Part shown: positions 22,321 to 31,743 of the stretch, piece by piece | Numbering within the stretch: position 1 is the first letter of the stretch | How the letters are laid out: each line of letters opens with the position of its first letter | Source of the DNA: Haematobia irritans | Lineage: Eukaryota > Arthropoda > Insecta > Diptera > Muscidae | Direction: 5' to 3' | DNA length: 64,000 bases | Assembly: GCF_050003625.1 (NCBI RefSeq) | Contig: NC_134400.1 | Location: 225,038,085-225,102,084 of the forward strand | The notes under the pieces: generated by a model | What the model saw: only the letters and a program-made list of their open reading frames with translations | The model's database searches: none | Told to the model about the DNA's origin: nothing | Translations under genes and position numbers: made by a program

Positions 22321-25300
22321 GGCCGCTTGTGCTGCCTTAAAAGTTCTCCTGATGAAAGGAGACATAGATATAGTTCTTATTCAAGAACCATACATATATA
22401 AGAACAAGATCTGTGAATTAAGCACTCCGGGTTTCAAACTTTTGCATAATACCGGTAACGATATAAATCGAGCATGTATAATTGCTAAAAACGAACTAAA
22501 CTTGTTTCTGCTTCCTTCATTGAGCAATGCAGACACTGTCGTAGCCAGTCTAGAGATATCCACATGCAAATATTGGGTATCTTCGGTCTACATGGGACAT
22601 GATAGGGATATGCCACCCTGCGCCGTTAAGACCTTAGTTGAGGAGTCACTAAAAACAAAGACAAAACTCATTATGGGATGCGATGCAAATGCACATCATA
22701 GTATTTGGGGAAGTAGTGATACTAATGCAAGGGGAGAGTCGCTAATAGAGTTTATTTTGCGTACTAACCTGGTAGTTTGCAATAAGGGAGATGCACCAAC
22801 CTTCGTCACCAGGAACAGACAAGAGGTTTTGGACGTCACGTTGACCTCTCCGGAACTGAATGATAAGATATCTGAGTGGCAAGTTTTGAGGGAACATAGC
22901 TTCTCAGATCATCGCTACATCAGTTTCAGATTGGCTGTTCGTACTTCAAAGACCATATTTCCGCCAAATGTTAGGAAAGCTGATTGGAATAGGTATAGGG
23001 AATCGTTCAATTCGATGATGCCGGAAATGCCGGAGACAAATATGAGCACTGTGCAAGATATCGAACACGCAGTGGAGCGGATTACTAAGGCCTTCAACAT
23101 TTCACTGAAAGCTGCTTGCCCTAGAGGAAAGCCAAGGGGAAAAAATCGGCCGCCATGGTGGACTACGGAGTTAAGTAATATGAGGAAATCCTGCAGGAAG
23201 CTCTTTAACAAAGCAAAGTCCACAAGAGCTCCGGAGGATTGGGACACTTACAAGATGAATCTGAGAGAATATAAACGAGAACTGAGAAGGTCTCAACAAA
23301 ACTCTTGGGATGATTACTGTAGCAGTATTGAGAATACGTCAGAGGCTTCCAGACTACGGAAGGTACTAGCATCCACTAACACCGCTCCAGGTTTCATTAA
23401 AACATCGGAGGGAAATTGGACAACGTCCAGTGAGGAGACGTTGGAGGTACTTTTGGACACACACTTCCCTGGAAATCAGACGGTTGAACCATGTTCCGGC
23501 GGTGTAACAGAGGCTCAGCGATCATTTCCTATCGAGGAAATTGTGTCGGAATCTAGAATAAAATGGTTGACGGTGATATATAAACGATGTGTAAACTTAG
23601 CATATATTCCAGAAAAGTGGAGGGAAACAAAAGTCGTCTTCATACCTAAAGCAGGAAAAGCCTCTCACTCGAGTGCGAAGGATTTCCGACCAATCAGCTT
23701 ATCCTCATTCCTACTTAAGACCCTGGAGAGGATGATAGACATGTATCTTAGAACTAGCGTGGATTCAAGTTTGCTCTCGAAACGACAGCATGCATACTCG
23801 AAGGGCAGGTCTACTGAGACCGCATTGCATGAACAAGTCAGCTTTATTGAAAGCTCACTATCTGTCAAAGAATACACAATCGTGGCGTTTCTAGACATCG
23901 AAGGGGCGTTCAATAATGTCCATCCGAGCTCGATATTAAATGGACTGACAACTCTGAATGTTGATCCAGGTATACTTAGGCTGTTAGACGAACTTCTAAT
24001 AAAGAGACGTATTTCAGCCACACTAGGGCAAGCAAACATACAAAGGTATGTGAACAGAGGCACTCCCCAAGGAGGAGTTCTATCACCTCTTCTTTGGAAT
24101 GTTGCTATATACAACCTTCTGGTTTCCCTAGAAAAAGAAAGGATAAAAGTGGTGGCATACGCAGATGATGTGGCGCTAGCAGTCAGGGGAAAATTCCCAT
24201 CCACAATCAGAGATATTATACAGAGAGCTCTCCGGATGACTGAGAAATGGGCGAAAGATAATGGTCTTGGTGTAAATCCAGCAAAGACAGAACTAGTCAT
24301 GTACTGCAAAGATCGTAAAACTCCCACGGTTAGGCCCATTTCCTTAGGGGGTACTGAAATTCCCTTTGGTGAGTGTGCAAAATACCTTGGCGTTATTTTG
24401 GACAGGAAGCTGAATTTTAGGCTTAATATTGAAGAGAGGGCGAGAAAAGCCACGGTAGCTTTGTACTCGTGCAAAAAGGCAATAGGGAAAAAGTGGGGAC
24501 TAAAACCAAAAATTGTGCATTGGCTATACACTGCAGTAGTTAGACCTATAATGCTATATGGTGTTGTAGTCTGGTGGCCGGCACTTCAGAAACCGACTTG
24601 TTTAGATAAAGTTCAGCGTATGGCGAGCTTATGTATCTCAGGCGCATTTAGTAAGACAGGAACAGACTCCCTTAATGTCATGCTACATCTATTGCCTTTA
24701 GACATTTTGGCCAAACAGTCAGCTGCAACAACGGCTGTGCGGTTGCGCGAGCTATCGCTGTGGTCGGAAAAAATGTACGGTCATAGTTCGGTCCTCAAAA
24801 TAATGCCAGATGTGCCTAACGTAGTGGATTATACCCTGGCAAAACCACTTTTCAAAAAGTTTGAAACTCTAATTCCCAACAGTGAGGCGTGGTGTACACA
24901 GACCCCGGGGAATAAAAGATATATAGATTTCTATACTGATGGCTCCAAATTGAATGGACAAGTGGGGTTCGGAGTATATTCTAAAGATCTGGAAATTCGA
25001 ATAGCGAAAAGATTACCTAATCACTGTAGTGTTTTTCAGGCTGAAATATTAGCAATAAGAGAGGTGGCGAATTGGCTGAGAAGTAATGTTCCAACAAATA
25101 TTGGCATTAATATATACTCAGACAGTCAACCTGCAATAAAATCCTTGGACTCTGTGTTCCTCAACTCGAAAACGGCCATCGACTGCCGCAAATCTCTCAA
25201 TGAGATGGCTGAGCAGTACAATATTCACCTAATATGGGTGCCTGGCCATAGGAACATACCGGGGAACTGCGAAGCGGATGAGTTGGCAAGGCTAGGGACT

Positions 25301-25774
25301 ACCTTACATATTCCAGGGGAACTGGAATTTGTTGGTATGCCCCTAGCTACCTGCAAGCTCATGCTGCGTGAGAAGGCTGTTAGGATGGCAAATGTTCGAT
25401 GGGAGAATTGCAAGGGTTGTAACGACACCAAGCAAATATGGCCCCATTTCAACTTAAACCGCACACTAGATATGCTAATGTTCTCGAGACGTCAGATATC
25501 ACTCCTGATATCTGCTATAACGGGTCGCTGCCTGATAGGCGATTTTGCAAAAACTATTGGCGCGAAGTATAATGACTATTGTATGAGCTGTCATGATGCG
25601 GAGGAAAAAGAATCAATTAAACACCTCTTGTGTGAGTGTCCTGCATTTTGTGTAAAGCGCAAGCAACTTTTAGGAGCATATAACTTCAGATTACTGGCGG
25701 ATCTGGAAAACGTTAACTTAAGCAGTCTGCTAATGTTTTTGGAACAATCTGGTTGGTTCTACAAAGAAAAATAA
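22280..25774 (+). CDS. LINE ORF2 polyprotein: endonuclease, reverse transcriptase, RNase H
   Basis: A 1164-residue protein using the ATG at 22280; the frame is open a little further upstream. APE endonuclease: LQINLHHCKAA, IQEPY (about residue 36), GCDANAHHSIWG, DVTL and SDHRYI (about 209). Reverse transcriptase: FRPISLSSFLLKTLERMI, FLDIEGAFNN (about 537), GTPQGGVLSPLLWN, and the catalytic YADD (about 625). RNase H: FYTDGSKLNGQVGFGVYS (about 884), QAEILAI, IYSDSQ (about 945), WVPGHRNIPGNCEADELA. C-terminal zinc knuckle: CMSCHDAEEKESIKHLLCEC. It would nick target DNA and copy element RNA there. Odd: SRIKW runs straight into WLTVIYKRC, where related RTs have about 30 residues including a PGPDG loop, so an in-frame deletion is likely. 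No stops or frameshifts. Confidence 0.9.
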   Translation: MVLRFLQINLHHCKAACAALKVLLMKGDIDIVLIQEPYIYKNKICELSTPGFKLLHNTGNDINRACIIAKNELNLFLLPSLSNADTVVASLEISTCKYWVSSVYMGHDRDMPPCAVKTLVEESLKTKTKLIMGCDANAHHSIWGSSDTNARGESLIEFILRTNLVVCNKGDAPTFVTRNRQEVLDVTLTSPELNDKISEWQVLREHSFSDHRYISFRLAVRTSKTIFPPNVRKADWNRYRESFNSMMPEMPETNMSTVQDIEHAVERITKAFNISLKAACPRGKPRGKNRPPWWTTELSNMRKSCRKLFNKAKSTRAPEDWDTYKMNLREYKRELRRSQQNSWDDYCSSIENTSEASRLRKVLASTNTAPGFIKTSEGNWTTSSEETLEVLLDTHFPGNQTVEPCSGGVTEAQRSFPIEEIVSESRIKWLTVIYKRCVNLAYIPEKWRETKVVFIPKAGKASHSSAKDFRPISLSSFLLKTLERMIDMYLRTSVDSSLLSKRQHAYSKGRSTETALHEQVSFIESSLSVKEYTIVAFLDIEGAFNNVHPSSILNGLTTLNVDPGILRLLDELLIKRRISATLGQANIQRYVNRGTPQGGVLSPLLWNVAIYNLLVSLEKERIKVVAYADDVALAVRGKFPSTIRDIIQRALRMTEKWAKDNGLGVNPAKTELVMYCKDRKTPTVRPISLGGTEIPFGECAKYLGVILDRKLNFRLNIEERARKATVALYSCKKAIGKKWGLKPKIVHWLYTAVVRPIMLYGVVVWWPALQKPTCLDKVQRMASLCISGAFSKTGTDSLNVMLHLLPLDILAKQSAATTAVRLRELSLWSEKMYGHSSVLKIMPDVPNVVDYTLAKPLFKKFETLIPNSEAWCTQTPGNKRYIDFYTDGSKLNGQVGFGVYSKDLEIRIAKRLPNHCSVFQAEILAIREVANWLRSNVPTNIGINIYSDSQPAIKSLDSVFLNSKTAIDCRKSLNEMAEQYNIHLIWVPGHRNIPGNCEADELARLGTTLHIPGELEFVGMPLATCKLMLREKAVRMANVRWENCKGCNDTKQIWPHFNLNRTLDMLMFSRRQISLLISAITGRCLIGDFAKTIGAKYNDYCMSCHDAEEKESIKHLLCECPAFCVKRKQLLGAYNFRLLADLENVNLSSLLMFLEQSGWFYKEK

Positions 25775-25837
25775 TCAAGAAGGTTCAGCGGTTAAAAACT
25801 AGAAGTGCCCATATGTAATAGGTACTTTTAGTTAATG

Positions 25838-25912
25838 TGGTATCACAATGGACTGAATAGTCTAAGTGAGCCTGAATCTTAATCGGGCTGCCACTTTAAC
25901 CTAACCTAACCT
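25838..25912 (+). repeat. LINE 3' end shared with SINE, CCTAA tail
   Basis: From GTGGTATCACAATGGACTGA through TAGTCTAAGTGAGCCTGA and CGGGCTGCCAC to AACCTAACCTAACCTAA. The same blocks end the SINE copies at 1247-1321 and 62140-62214, differing mainly at ATCTTAATCGG versus TACATCGG. The element's reverse transcriptase presumably recognises this segment. Confidence 0.9.
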
Positions 25913-26086
25913 AAGGTAATGAAAAATTGATAAATGAGATTTTTTGTTGGTCCTAGATTTAAAGCCAGTTAGGTGGCTAAAAATTTCTTTATTTTAAAGA
26001 AGACGCATCTTTGACTCGGAATCAATGCCAAAATCGTTAAGGGAAGGTCAATATCTTTGGATCCAAGTAAACTTTTTTTGAGTGTA

Positions 26087-26992
26087 GTTGTCATATTCGA
26101 AAGCATCTCAGAAATCATTTTTTAGTTGGAACAATTTGAATAGCTTTCTTTTTGGCGAAGATAACTGTAAATGCAATTGATTCCCCTGTTCGAAAGCATT
26201 CCAGAAATAAATAAACCACTTTTTCCGAACTCTCTCTCTCTACATCAAAATGTTTTTCACAAAAATATTTCCACGCCAATCTAATATGACCGTTTTAATT
26301 TGTAAGACTTCGCTTCAACTACCCTGTATTTACATAGTTTGAACTTGCATTTCCAATACTATTTAGCAATCAGTTTTTTTTTCTTTGAGATGTATTAGAG
26401 CCAGATGATGTTTGGCTCAAGTACAACTTTGTCGAAACCCTTCACTTTTTAATGGCTTTTTATTTTTCAATAAAATTTTACTGAAACATGGAATTTACAT
26501 TAAACAAAACGCCAACAAACAAGAGATCAACGGCCATACTGCACTCATCTAATGACTGCTGCTGATGAACATCATGATAATGATGATGCAGTAGAGGGAG
26601 TTAAAATACAAAAAAAAATAAAAAAAAAATAAAAACACGTAAACATTACAAAATCTCCTCTCCTTGTGTTCAATGGTTAAATGTTGATTGTTAAATATTT
26701 ATGTAATTAAAATAAAAGTATGGCATTTGAGCAAAGTTGAGTGAAATCTCTATACGATATTTTCATCATTAAAAAAAACATACGCAAAAGAAAAAATATT
26801 TTATAAAATATTCAAGTCTTACCCACAAAACATGGCAACAGAGTTGATTTACTAACCTGAAAATAGAGAAGTAAAATTAATAATTATTTTTTTTACAACA
26901 ACAACTAAAAATTAATCAAAAGAAATCTTTAGCACATCTGTTTTATCGCAAACTGTGCTGGCTACTCAATACTTAGGGCTACGAATTTTTTA
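26087..26992. other. unassigned sequence
   Basis: AT-rich unique DNA with A-runs near 26610 and an ATG/ATC-rich patch near 26570; no gene or repeat recognised. Confidence 0.4.
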
Positions 26993-26994
26993 TA

Positions 26995-27148
26995 CAGTCA
27001 ACTTCTATACAATGAAACTCTCTCTCTATAATGAACAAATTTCAAAAACACTGGTTTTCCTTTCCATTTTCTTGTATTCTGATATAATTTCGGTATAATG
27101 AAGTAATTTTCTGGTTCCGTCAAGATTCTTTATAGGGAATTTCGACTG
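26995..27148. mobile_element. pogo/Tigger-like MITE
   Basis: 154 bp with ends CAGTCAACTTCTATACAATG and (right, complemented) CAGTCGAAATTCCCTATAAA, flanked by TA on both sides (26993-26994, 27149-27150). CAGTC...TATA termini with TA duplication are the pogo-type pattern. Confidence 0.7.
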
Positions 27149-27150
27149 TA

Positions 27151-28244
27151 TAATTCGTTGGACTTATTTTTTCATCATACATCATACACGGACACTTTGT
27201 TAATGCACTTTTACTATGGAAAATATAAATAAATTATATTTGTATTAAAATAAAAATTAAAGTTTTTGCCTTTGCAGCACAAAAATTTTATTTGTCTGTA
27301 TTGTTGTTCCAAATTTGTCCTATTTTAGGAAGTCCCAAGATTATTTACATCGTGACATACATGTATTTTTTTTTTAAATACATCATAAATATTTGTAGTT
27401 TAAGCCTTTCATCAAGCAATGAATCAAAAACAGTATTAAAAAAAAAACAAAACAAAAGAAAGCAGCGGAAATGTCTTTTACAATGCGTTCTTGTAACCCA
27501 CTGAGAAATGGAATGAGTTACTGAAAATAAGCAAAAAGTCTAGACGCGTAACAACAATTTAAAAAAAAAGAATTGTAACGTTATGCTTGATTTCTTAAAA
27601 AAAAAAAACAAACAAAAACATTCAAGATGTAAAAAAAGATGAAAATCTGGACACACATATACTTAAATCAGCGATGCCATAGCATAACAGATGTTCACAC
27701 CTTCTTGCTAAAATGTTTGACACTAAAATTTTATGCTTTGGCACGTAAAATGACCCCCCTCCCCCCCACAACCTCCAGAAAAAGGAAACAATGTACCAAA
27801 CAACAGCAATAACCTAAAGAAATAACCGTAAAACGCAACGAAAGCATTTTGAAGAGTAATATCTATGGATATTTTCAAATAAAACAAAAATTTTGTCAAG
27901 GCAATAAAGAAAAAGGCACAAATTGGATTTACCTTAAAAAAAAAAATATGGGGAATGAGCTTAATTGAGGAATTTATGTAAATTTTTATGTGAAATAAGA
28001 AAAATAAAATTGTAACCGATATATTCAGAAGACTTCTTCGTCAGTTCCGTTTTGTAGAACACAAAAAAAAACGAAATCCAAGCATGCATAAAGTCGAACA
28101 AACAGAACTGCGGTGGCTGTGAAACATTGCAGACATTGAACCCATTTGACTAATGTCTGAGAAACGTTAACATCGCCTTCCTACTGGACATAACTATGTT
28201 TACATTAACAATGCTTTAACAGAGAGGGACGATATATTCCATAT
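27151..28244. other. unassigned sequence
   Basis: Low-complexity AT-rich DNA with several A-homopolymers and a C-rich patch near 27757; no gene recognised. Confidence 0.4.
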
Positions 28245-28403
28245 AAACTTCTCAGAAGTGGACACTCATGGTCGCTAAATGCTGTCCATATTTGAGAGAT
28301 ATCCACTTATGAGAGGTTATTTTTAATGTGATAACGTATTGCGAAAATTGTCCAGATTTTGAGAGGTGTCCAATTTTCAGAGTGTCCCAGTTTGAGAGGT
28401 TTT
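28245..28403. mobile_element. possible pogo-like MITE with GTCC/GAGAGGT motifs
   Basis: Left AAACTTCTCAGAAGTGGACA matches the complement of the right end (AAACCTCTCAAACTGGGACA) with a few differences. Inside, GTCCA followed by TTGAGAG or TTATGAGAGG recurs several times. It is also bracketed by a loose direct repeat TTAACATCGCYTTCC (28168, 28522). Boundaries are approximate. Confidence 0.45.
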
Positions 28404-28842
28404 GTTGAACAAACTTTTGGGATATGTGCTTTTTGTATTTTAAATTGCACTTTATTTAACTTGAGTTTTCCTCCGTTAAAGGAGCTCTATTAATGTTAAC
28501 AAAGGTATGTTCAGTATGTTAACATCGCTTTCCCACCAAACATAGCAGTATCGGGCAATATACCCAATATACCAAACTTTACAGTATCACGAATTCTGGC
28601 AATGAATCTACTAGAATCACATATAAAATTAAGTTCAGCTTATCGACCCCTAGTATTTGGGCCCCCTCTATAGGTTTTGCATTATTGTATTTTAATTTCC
28701 CATTTACTTAACTTGACTTTCTCTTCTGTTATGTACTTAAGAATGCTCTTTTAAAGATCAGCTTTTATTAACAGAGCTAAATTCTGTAGGGAAGTAATAT
28801 TAACATTATTTTCATGGACATGAACAGAGAGAGTCCAGAACA
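28404..28842. other. unassigned sequence
   Basis: No gene or clear element beyond the loose TTAACATCGC repeat noted just upstream. Confidence 0.35.
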
Positions 28843-28844
28843 TA

Positions 28845-29073
28845 CACCCAAAGAAAAAATACTTTCCTCTGGAACGAAATTTTAGACAAACGAAATTCCC
28901 CTTTCTTATAATGTATATTCTTCTAGAGAAAATAAGCCCGAATTTGTGATAAGCGATTCAACGATTGCCTCCGATATTTTTTATTTGTTTTAAAAGAAAA
29001 ATTTTTAGCGTCAAAAGAAAACTTTGCTTGTCTAAAATTTCGTTCCGCAGAAAAGAAAATTCTTCTTTCTGTG
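28845..29073. mobile_element. ACGAAATTTTAGAC-type MITE (copy 2)
   Basis: 229 bp with long terminal inverted repeats: left CACCCAAAGAAAAAATAC then GGAACGAAATTTTAGACAA; right complement CACAGAAAGAAGAATTTTC then GGAACGAAATTTTAGACAA. TA on both sides (28843-28844, 29074-29075). Relatives lie at 19705-19933 and 36459-37082. A minus-strand frame across the right part is not a gene. Confidence 0.82.
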
Positions 29074-29075
29074 TA

Positions 29076-29648
29076 CACTGAAAAATGTATTGTGTTGAGT
29101 CCAGAGATTTGAAATACGAATGCGGACTTTGTGTATCATAGAAGTCGCATTTCTCTGATATAGTTTTAAAAAAGAATTTTGATAGCACATGAGGAAACAA
29201 GCAGAAAAGAAGAATGTATTAAATTTGTTTTTCCTAGAATGAATTACGCAAAACTCAAATTTAAAAAGAGAATTAGGTCATAAATGTATCCTTACTTCAT
29301 TGACCGCTTGGTTGACTCTGAATCAATACGAAAATCATTAGTAAAAAAATTATGTGAGTTCCTAGGTCTTAACCCTCTAATGCCCCAATTTTTTTGCCAG
29401 CTGATTAAATTTTCAATGTTAACGACACGAAAGCAAGAAAACTAAACAAGACACATTTATACGGTAAAATTCAGTATATGCTGCATAGCCTCTTGCACAG
29501 TTTTAACTAAATTTTCTTTTTATTTTACCCATTTTTGCTGTCTTAATGTGTGTTTTACCAAAAGCTTCCTTATTAAATGAAGACCGCCTAAAGGCGGGCT
29601 TGGGCATTAGAGGGTTAACACATTTCTTGACCGTATGAATTTTTAGTG
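29076..29648. mobile_element. CACTG-type MITE with nested piggyBac-like MITE
   Basis: Begins CACTGAAAAATGTA directly after the TA that ends the previous MITE. Its right half shares GACTCNGAATCAATNCNAAAATC with the element at 20546-26084. The likely right end is GAATTTTTAGTG (29648) after the nested element at 29373-29614; the right flank is TC rather than TA, so that end is tentative. Confidence 0.5.
29373..29614. mobile_element. piggyBac-like MITE
   Basis: 242 bp: TTAA (29369-29372), CCCTCTAATGCCC... and ...GGGCATTAGAGGG, TTAA (29615-29618). The 13-bp inverted repeats are perfect and the TTAA duplication is diagnostic for piggyBac-type transposition. A short inner hairpin CCGCCTAAAGGCGG is present near 29584. 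No transposase. Confidence 0.85.
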
Positions 29649-31683
29649 TCGTTTTTTCAATGTTTTGTTATGAGTTACGGAGTCGATAAAACAGAAGATT
29701 GAGTACTGATCAAAATATGAGAGACTTCGGTCGTTACTCCATTAAATTGTTCTCCTATAATGTTGAGATTATTATAAATATTTGCATGTGTAATGAGAGA
29801 GAGGGAGAGAGACTTTCTTAGTCACTGACAGATAAGAGGTTATCCACTGTAAACAAAGGAATGAATTGCAAAACTATTCACAAATAAAACTACAATCTCA
29901 CCCACCCACCCCTTCCCCATAGTCGGGCTATATATAGAAATGAAAAACACATAATTATGATAATTTCGTATTTAAATATGAAAATAATTCTTCCAAGAGT
30001 TTATGTTTTTTTCTGTTTATTCTATTTCTTTGTTGTTGTTATTGTATTTACTTGTAATCTGCATCAATTCTGTTTTTTTTTGTGCTTGCTGTGGATTCAT
30101 TCATCTGTAGAGCTTTTGTAGAACAAAGTTCAGAGTTTGTGTGCGTTTTTTTTTTTTCGTAGTTCTCTCCATCCACCCGGAATACTCATCAGGTTATTTT
30201 TACATATTTATTCATTTTCATGCTATAAAATGAAGTGTGATTGTCCCACATCTCACACTTCAGTCCCCTATTATTTTACATTTACATGAACTACTGTTGA
30301 TATGAGGAGAACCATAATTTCTACCCCCAGAACAATGACCGTTTTCTGTTTTTTGCTTTTTTTTAATATAAAAAAATGGAGAATGCACCCCCACCCATAT
30401 TTTGCTTACTATTAAATGATATATTACAATTTCCGTCCGTTTTTCTGTTTTTTGTTATTTTTCACATGAATGGGAATAAAAAAAATCTGTGTTGATATTA
30501 TGCAGTTTTACATTTTTTATTACTGAACAAAATAAATATATTTTTTAATTGCATTTACAATTTGCATCATGTTGAGTTGGAGATTAAGAGGAAAAATCGT
30601 GGCAATTCATCAGGGCATTACATGATTCACAATGATTTTCCATGAATTGCCGTAAAACATTCGGCAGATAGCTAGAAGAATGGATTTCATTCCGTACGAG
30701 AGTCTTGAAATACTGTCCATTGGAATAGCAACTAAAATTTCAAATAGTTATAAATTATAACCATATCGTATGTTTGCAATCATTTAATTTTTGGAGGATT
30801 TAATCTATCTTCCCAAAAAAAAGTGCTCGCAATAAACATGATTATGTATGACATCACAAATTGTTTCATTGTTATGATACGAAGGTGATTCGATAAGTAC
30901 TTAGCCTCATCCACTGATGCAAAGAGACACTCACTTTAATATGAGTGAATTGGTAAATGATAGAATGATTGAGTTCGTATAATTCGCATACTACCCTCAT
31001 TTATCGAAACGACCCTATTGCATTATATGCCTGGACCAGGGGAAAAGAATTGGGATTTATCTCAAAACTTTTGGAGATTTTTTGTTGTGCATAATAAAGT
31101 AATTTGTATACCTGTTTTATTATTCTCCATCTTGTTCAAACCTTCTGCACAAAACACAAAACAGCATAATAGTCCACAGTAATGCTATATTAGCCACATT
31201 ACAAAGATGAAACGGATATGGTTCAATTTGAGGAAAATTATTTTGAATTTGCGTTTTCCTTGAGTTTGAATTTTGTGGCCAGGGAGAAACAAAAAGCCAG
31301 GCAAAAAATGCCAACTTAAACAAAATTGTAAATTTACATGCCGCTAGACTTTCCTGCTTATACTGGCAAAAACCGCCATGACGACGACTATGTTGCCTCA
31401 AGAAACCAACCGGAACATCAACGTCACATCAGCAAAAGCTAAATTTGGTGCTTGGAATTATTTCACATTTCGACATTTGCACATTCATGCAAGTTAAGAC
31501 AATACAATCCAAGCACCTAATCGCCCGCCGCATTGTTACTTTAATGCCATGCCATGTTAATTAACCATCGGCTTCCTTCCCTTTGCATTTCATTATGTGG
31601 ACTAAGCCTAAAAAAAAGCCCATCAACACATTTCCAAGGAAGGGAAAATGCACAAATTCTCAGAAGATATCAAGACATTTTCT
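29649..31683. other. unassigned sequence downstream of the host gene
   Basis: Unique AT-rich DNA. A 93-codon minus frame at 31120-31401 lacks an ATG at its start and has no recognisable domain, so it is not called. A GA-rich patch (about 29798-29815) and several T-runs are present. Confidence 0.4.
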
Positions 31684-31689
31684 TTTATT
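31684..31689 (-). terminator. polyadenylation signal AATAAA
   Basis: AATAAA on the minus strand about 55 bases after the stop codon of the MST-HMG-box gene, a normal distance for a compact fly gene. Read directly; use is inferred. Confidence 0.6.
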
Positions 31690-31743
31690 AAATTCAATAA
31701 AATCCAAGAATTTGTTTTAAATTTCCCACATAAAAAACCCCAT

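Larger units (their letters stand above)
20988..25912 (+). mobile_element. full-length LOA-like non-LTR retrotransposon (LINE)
   Basis: Complete element of 4.9 kb bounded by the direct repeat AAGGTAATGA (20978-20987 and 25913-25922). Order: 109-bp 5' UTR, ORF1 (21097-22320), overlapping ORF2 (22280-25774), then a 138-bp 3' UTR ending in a CCTAA repeat. ORF2 combines APE endonuclease, reverse transcriptase, RNase H and a C-terminal zinc knuckle, which with a DUF4780-like ORF1 fits the LOA-type elements of flies; I-clade or R1-clade membership cannot be excluded by eye. Both frames are open throughout, so the insertion is recent, but the RT appears to have an internal in-frame loss. The 3' end is shared with the SINE family. 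Confidence 0.88.
20546..26084 (+). mobile_element. CACTG-type MITE split by a LINE
   Basis: Left end CACTGAAAAAAATATT (20546) after TA and right end AACTTTTTTTGAGTG (ending 26084) before TA form an inverted pair. Between them lies the 4.9-kb LINE with its own 10-bp target duplication (20978-20987, 25913-25922). Removing the LINE and one duplicate gives a MITE of about 600 bp. The right part shares GAATCAATRCSAAAATC with the element at 29076-29648. Confidence 0.75.

Noticed and set aside
23665..24531. 288-codon minus-strand frame within the LINE
   Set aside because: Opposite-strand shadow of ORF2; the plus-strand frame carries all RT motifs.
31120..31401. 93-codon minus-strand frame next to the host gene
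   Set aside because: No ATG at its start, no domain, and no splice signals linking it to the MST-HMG-box gene, which has its own stop and AATAAA.
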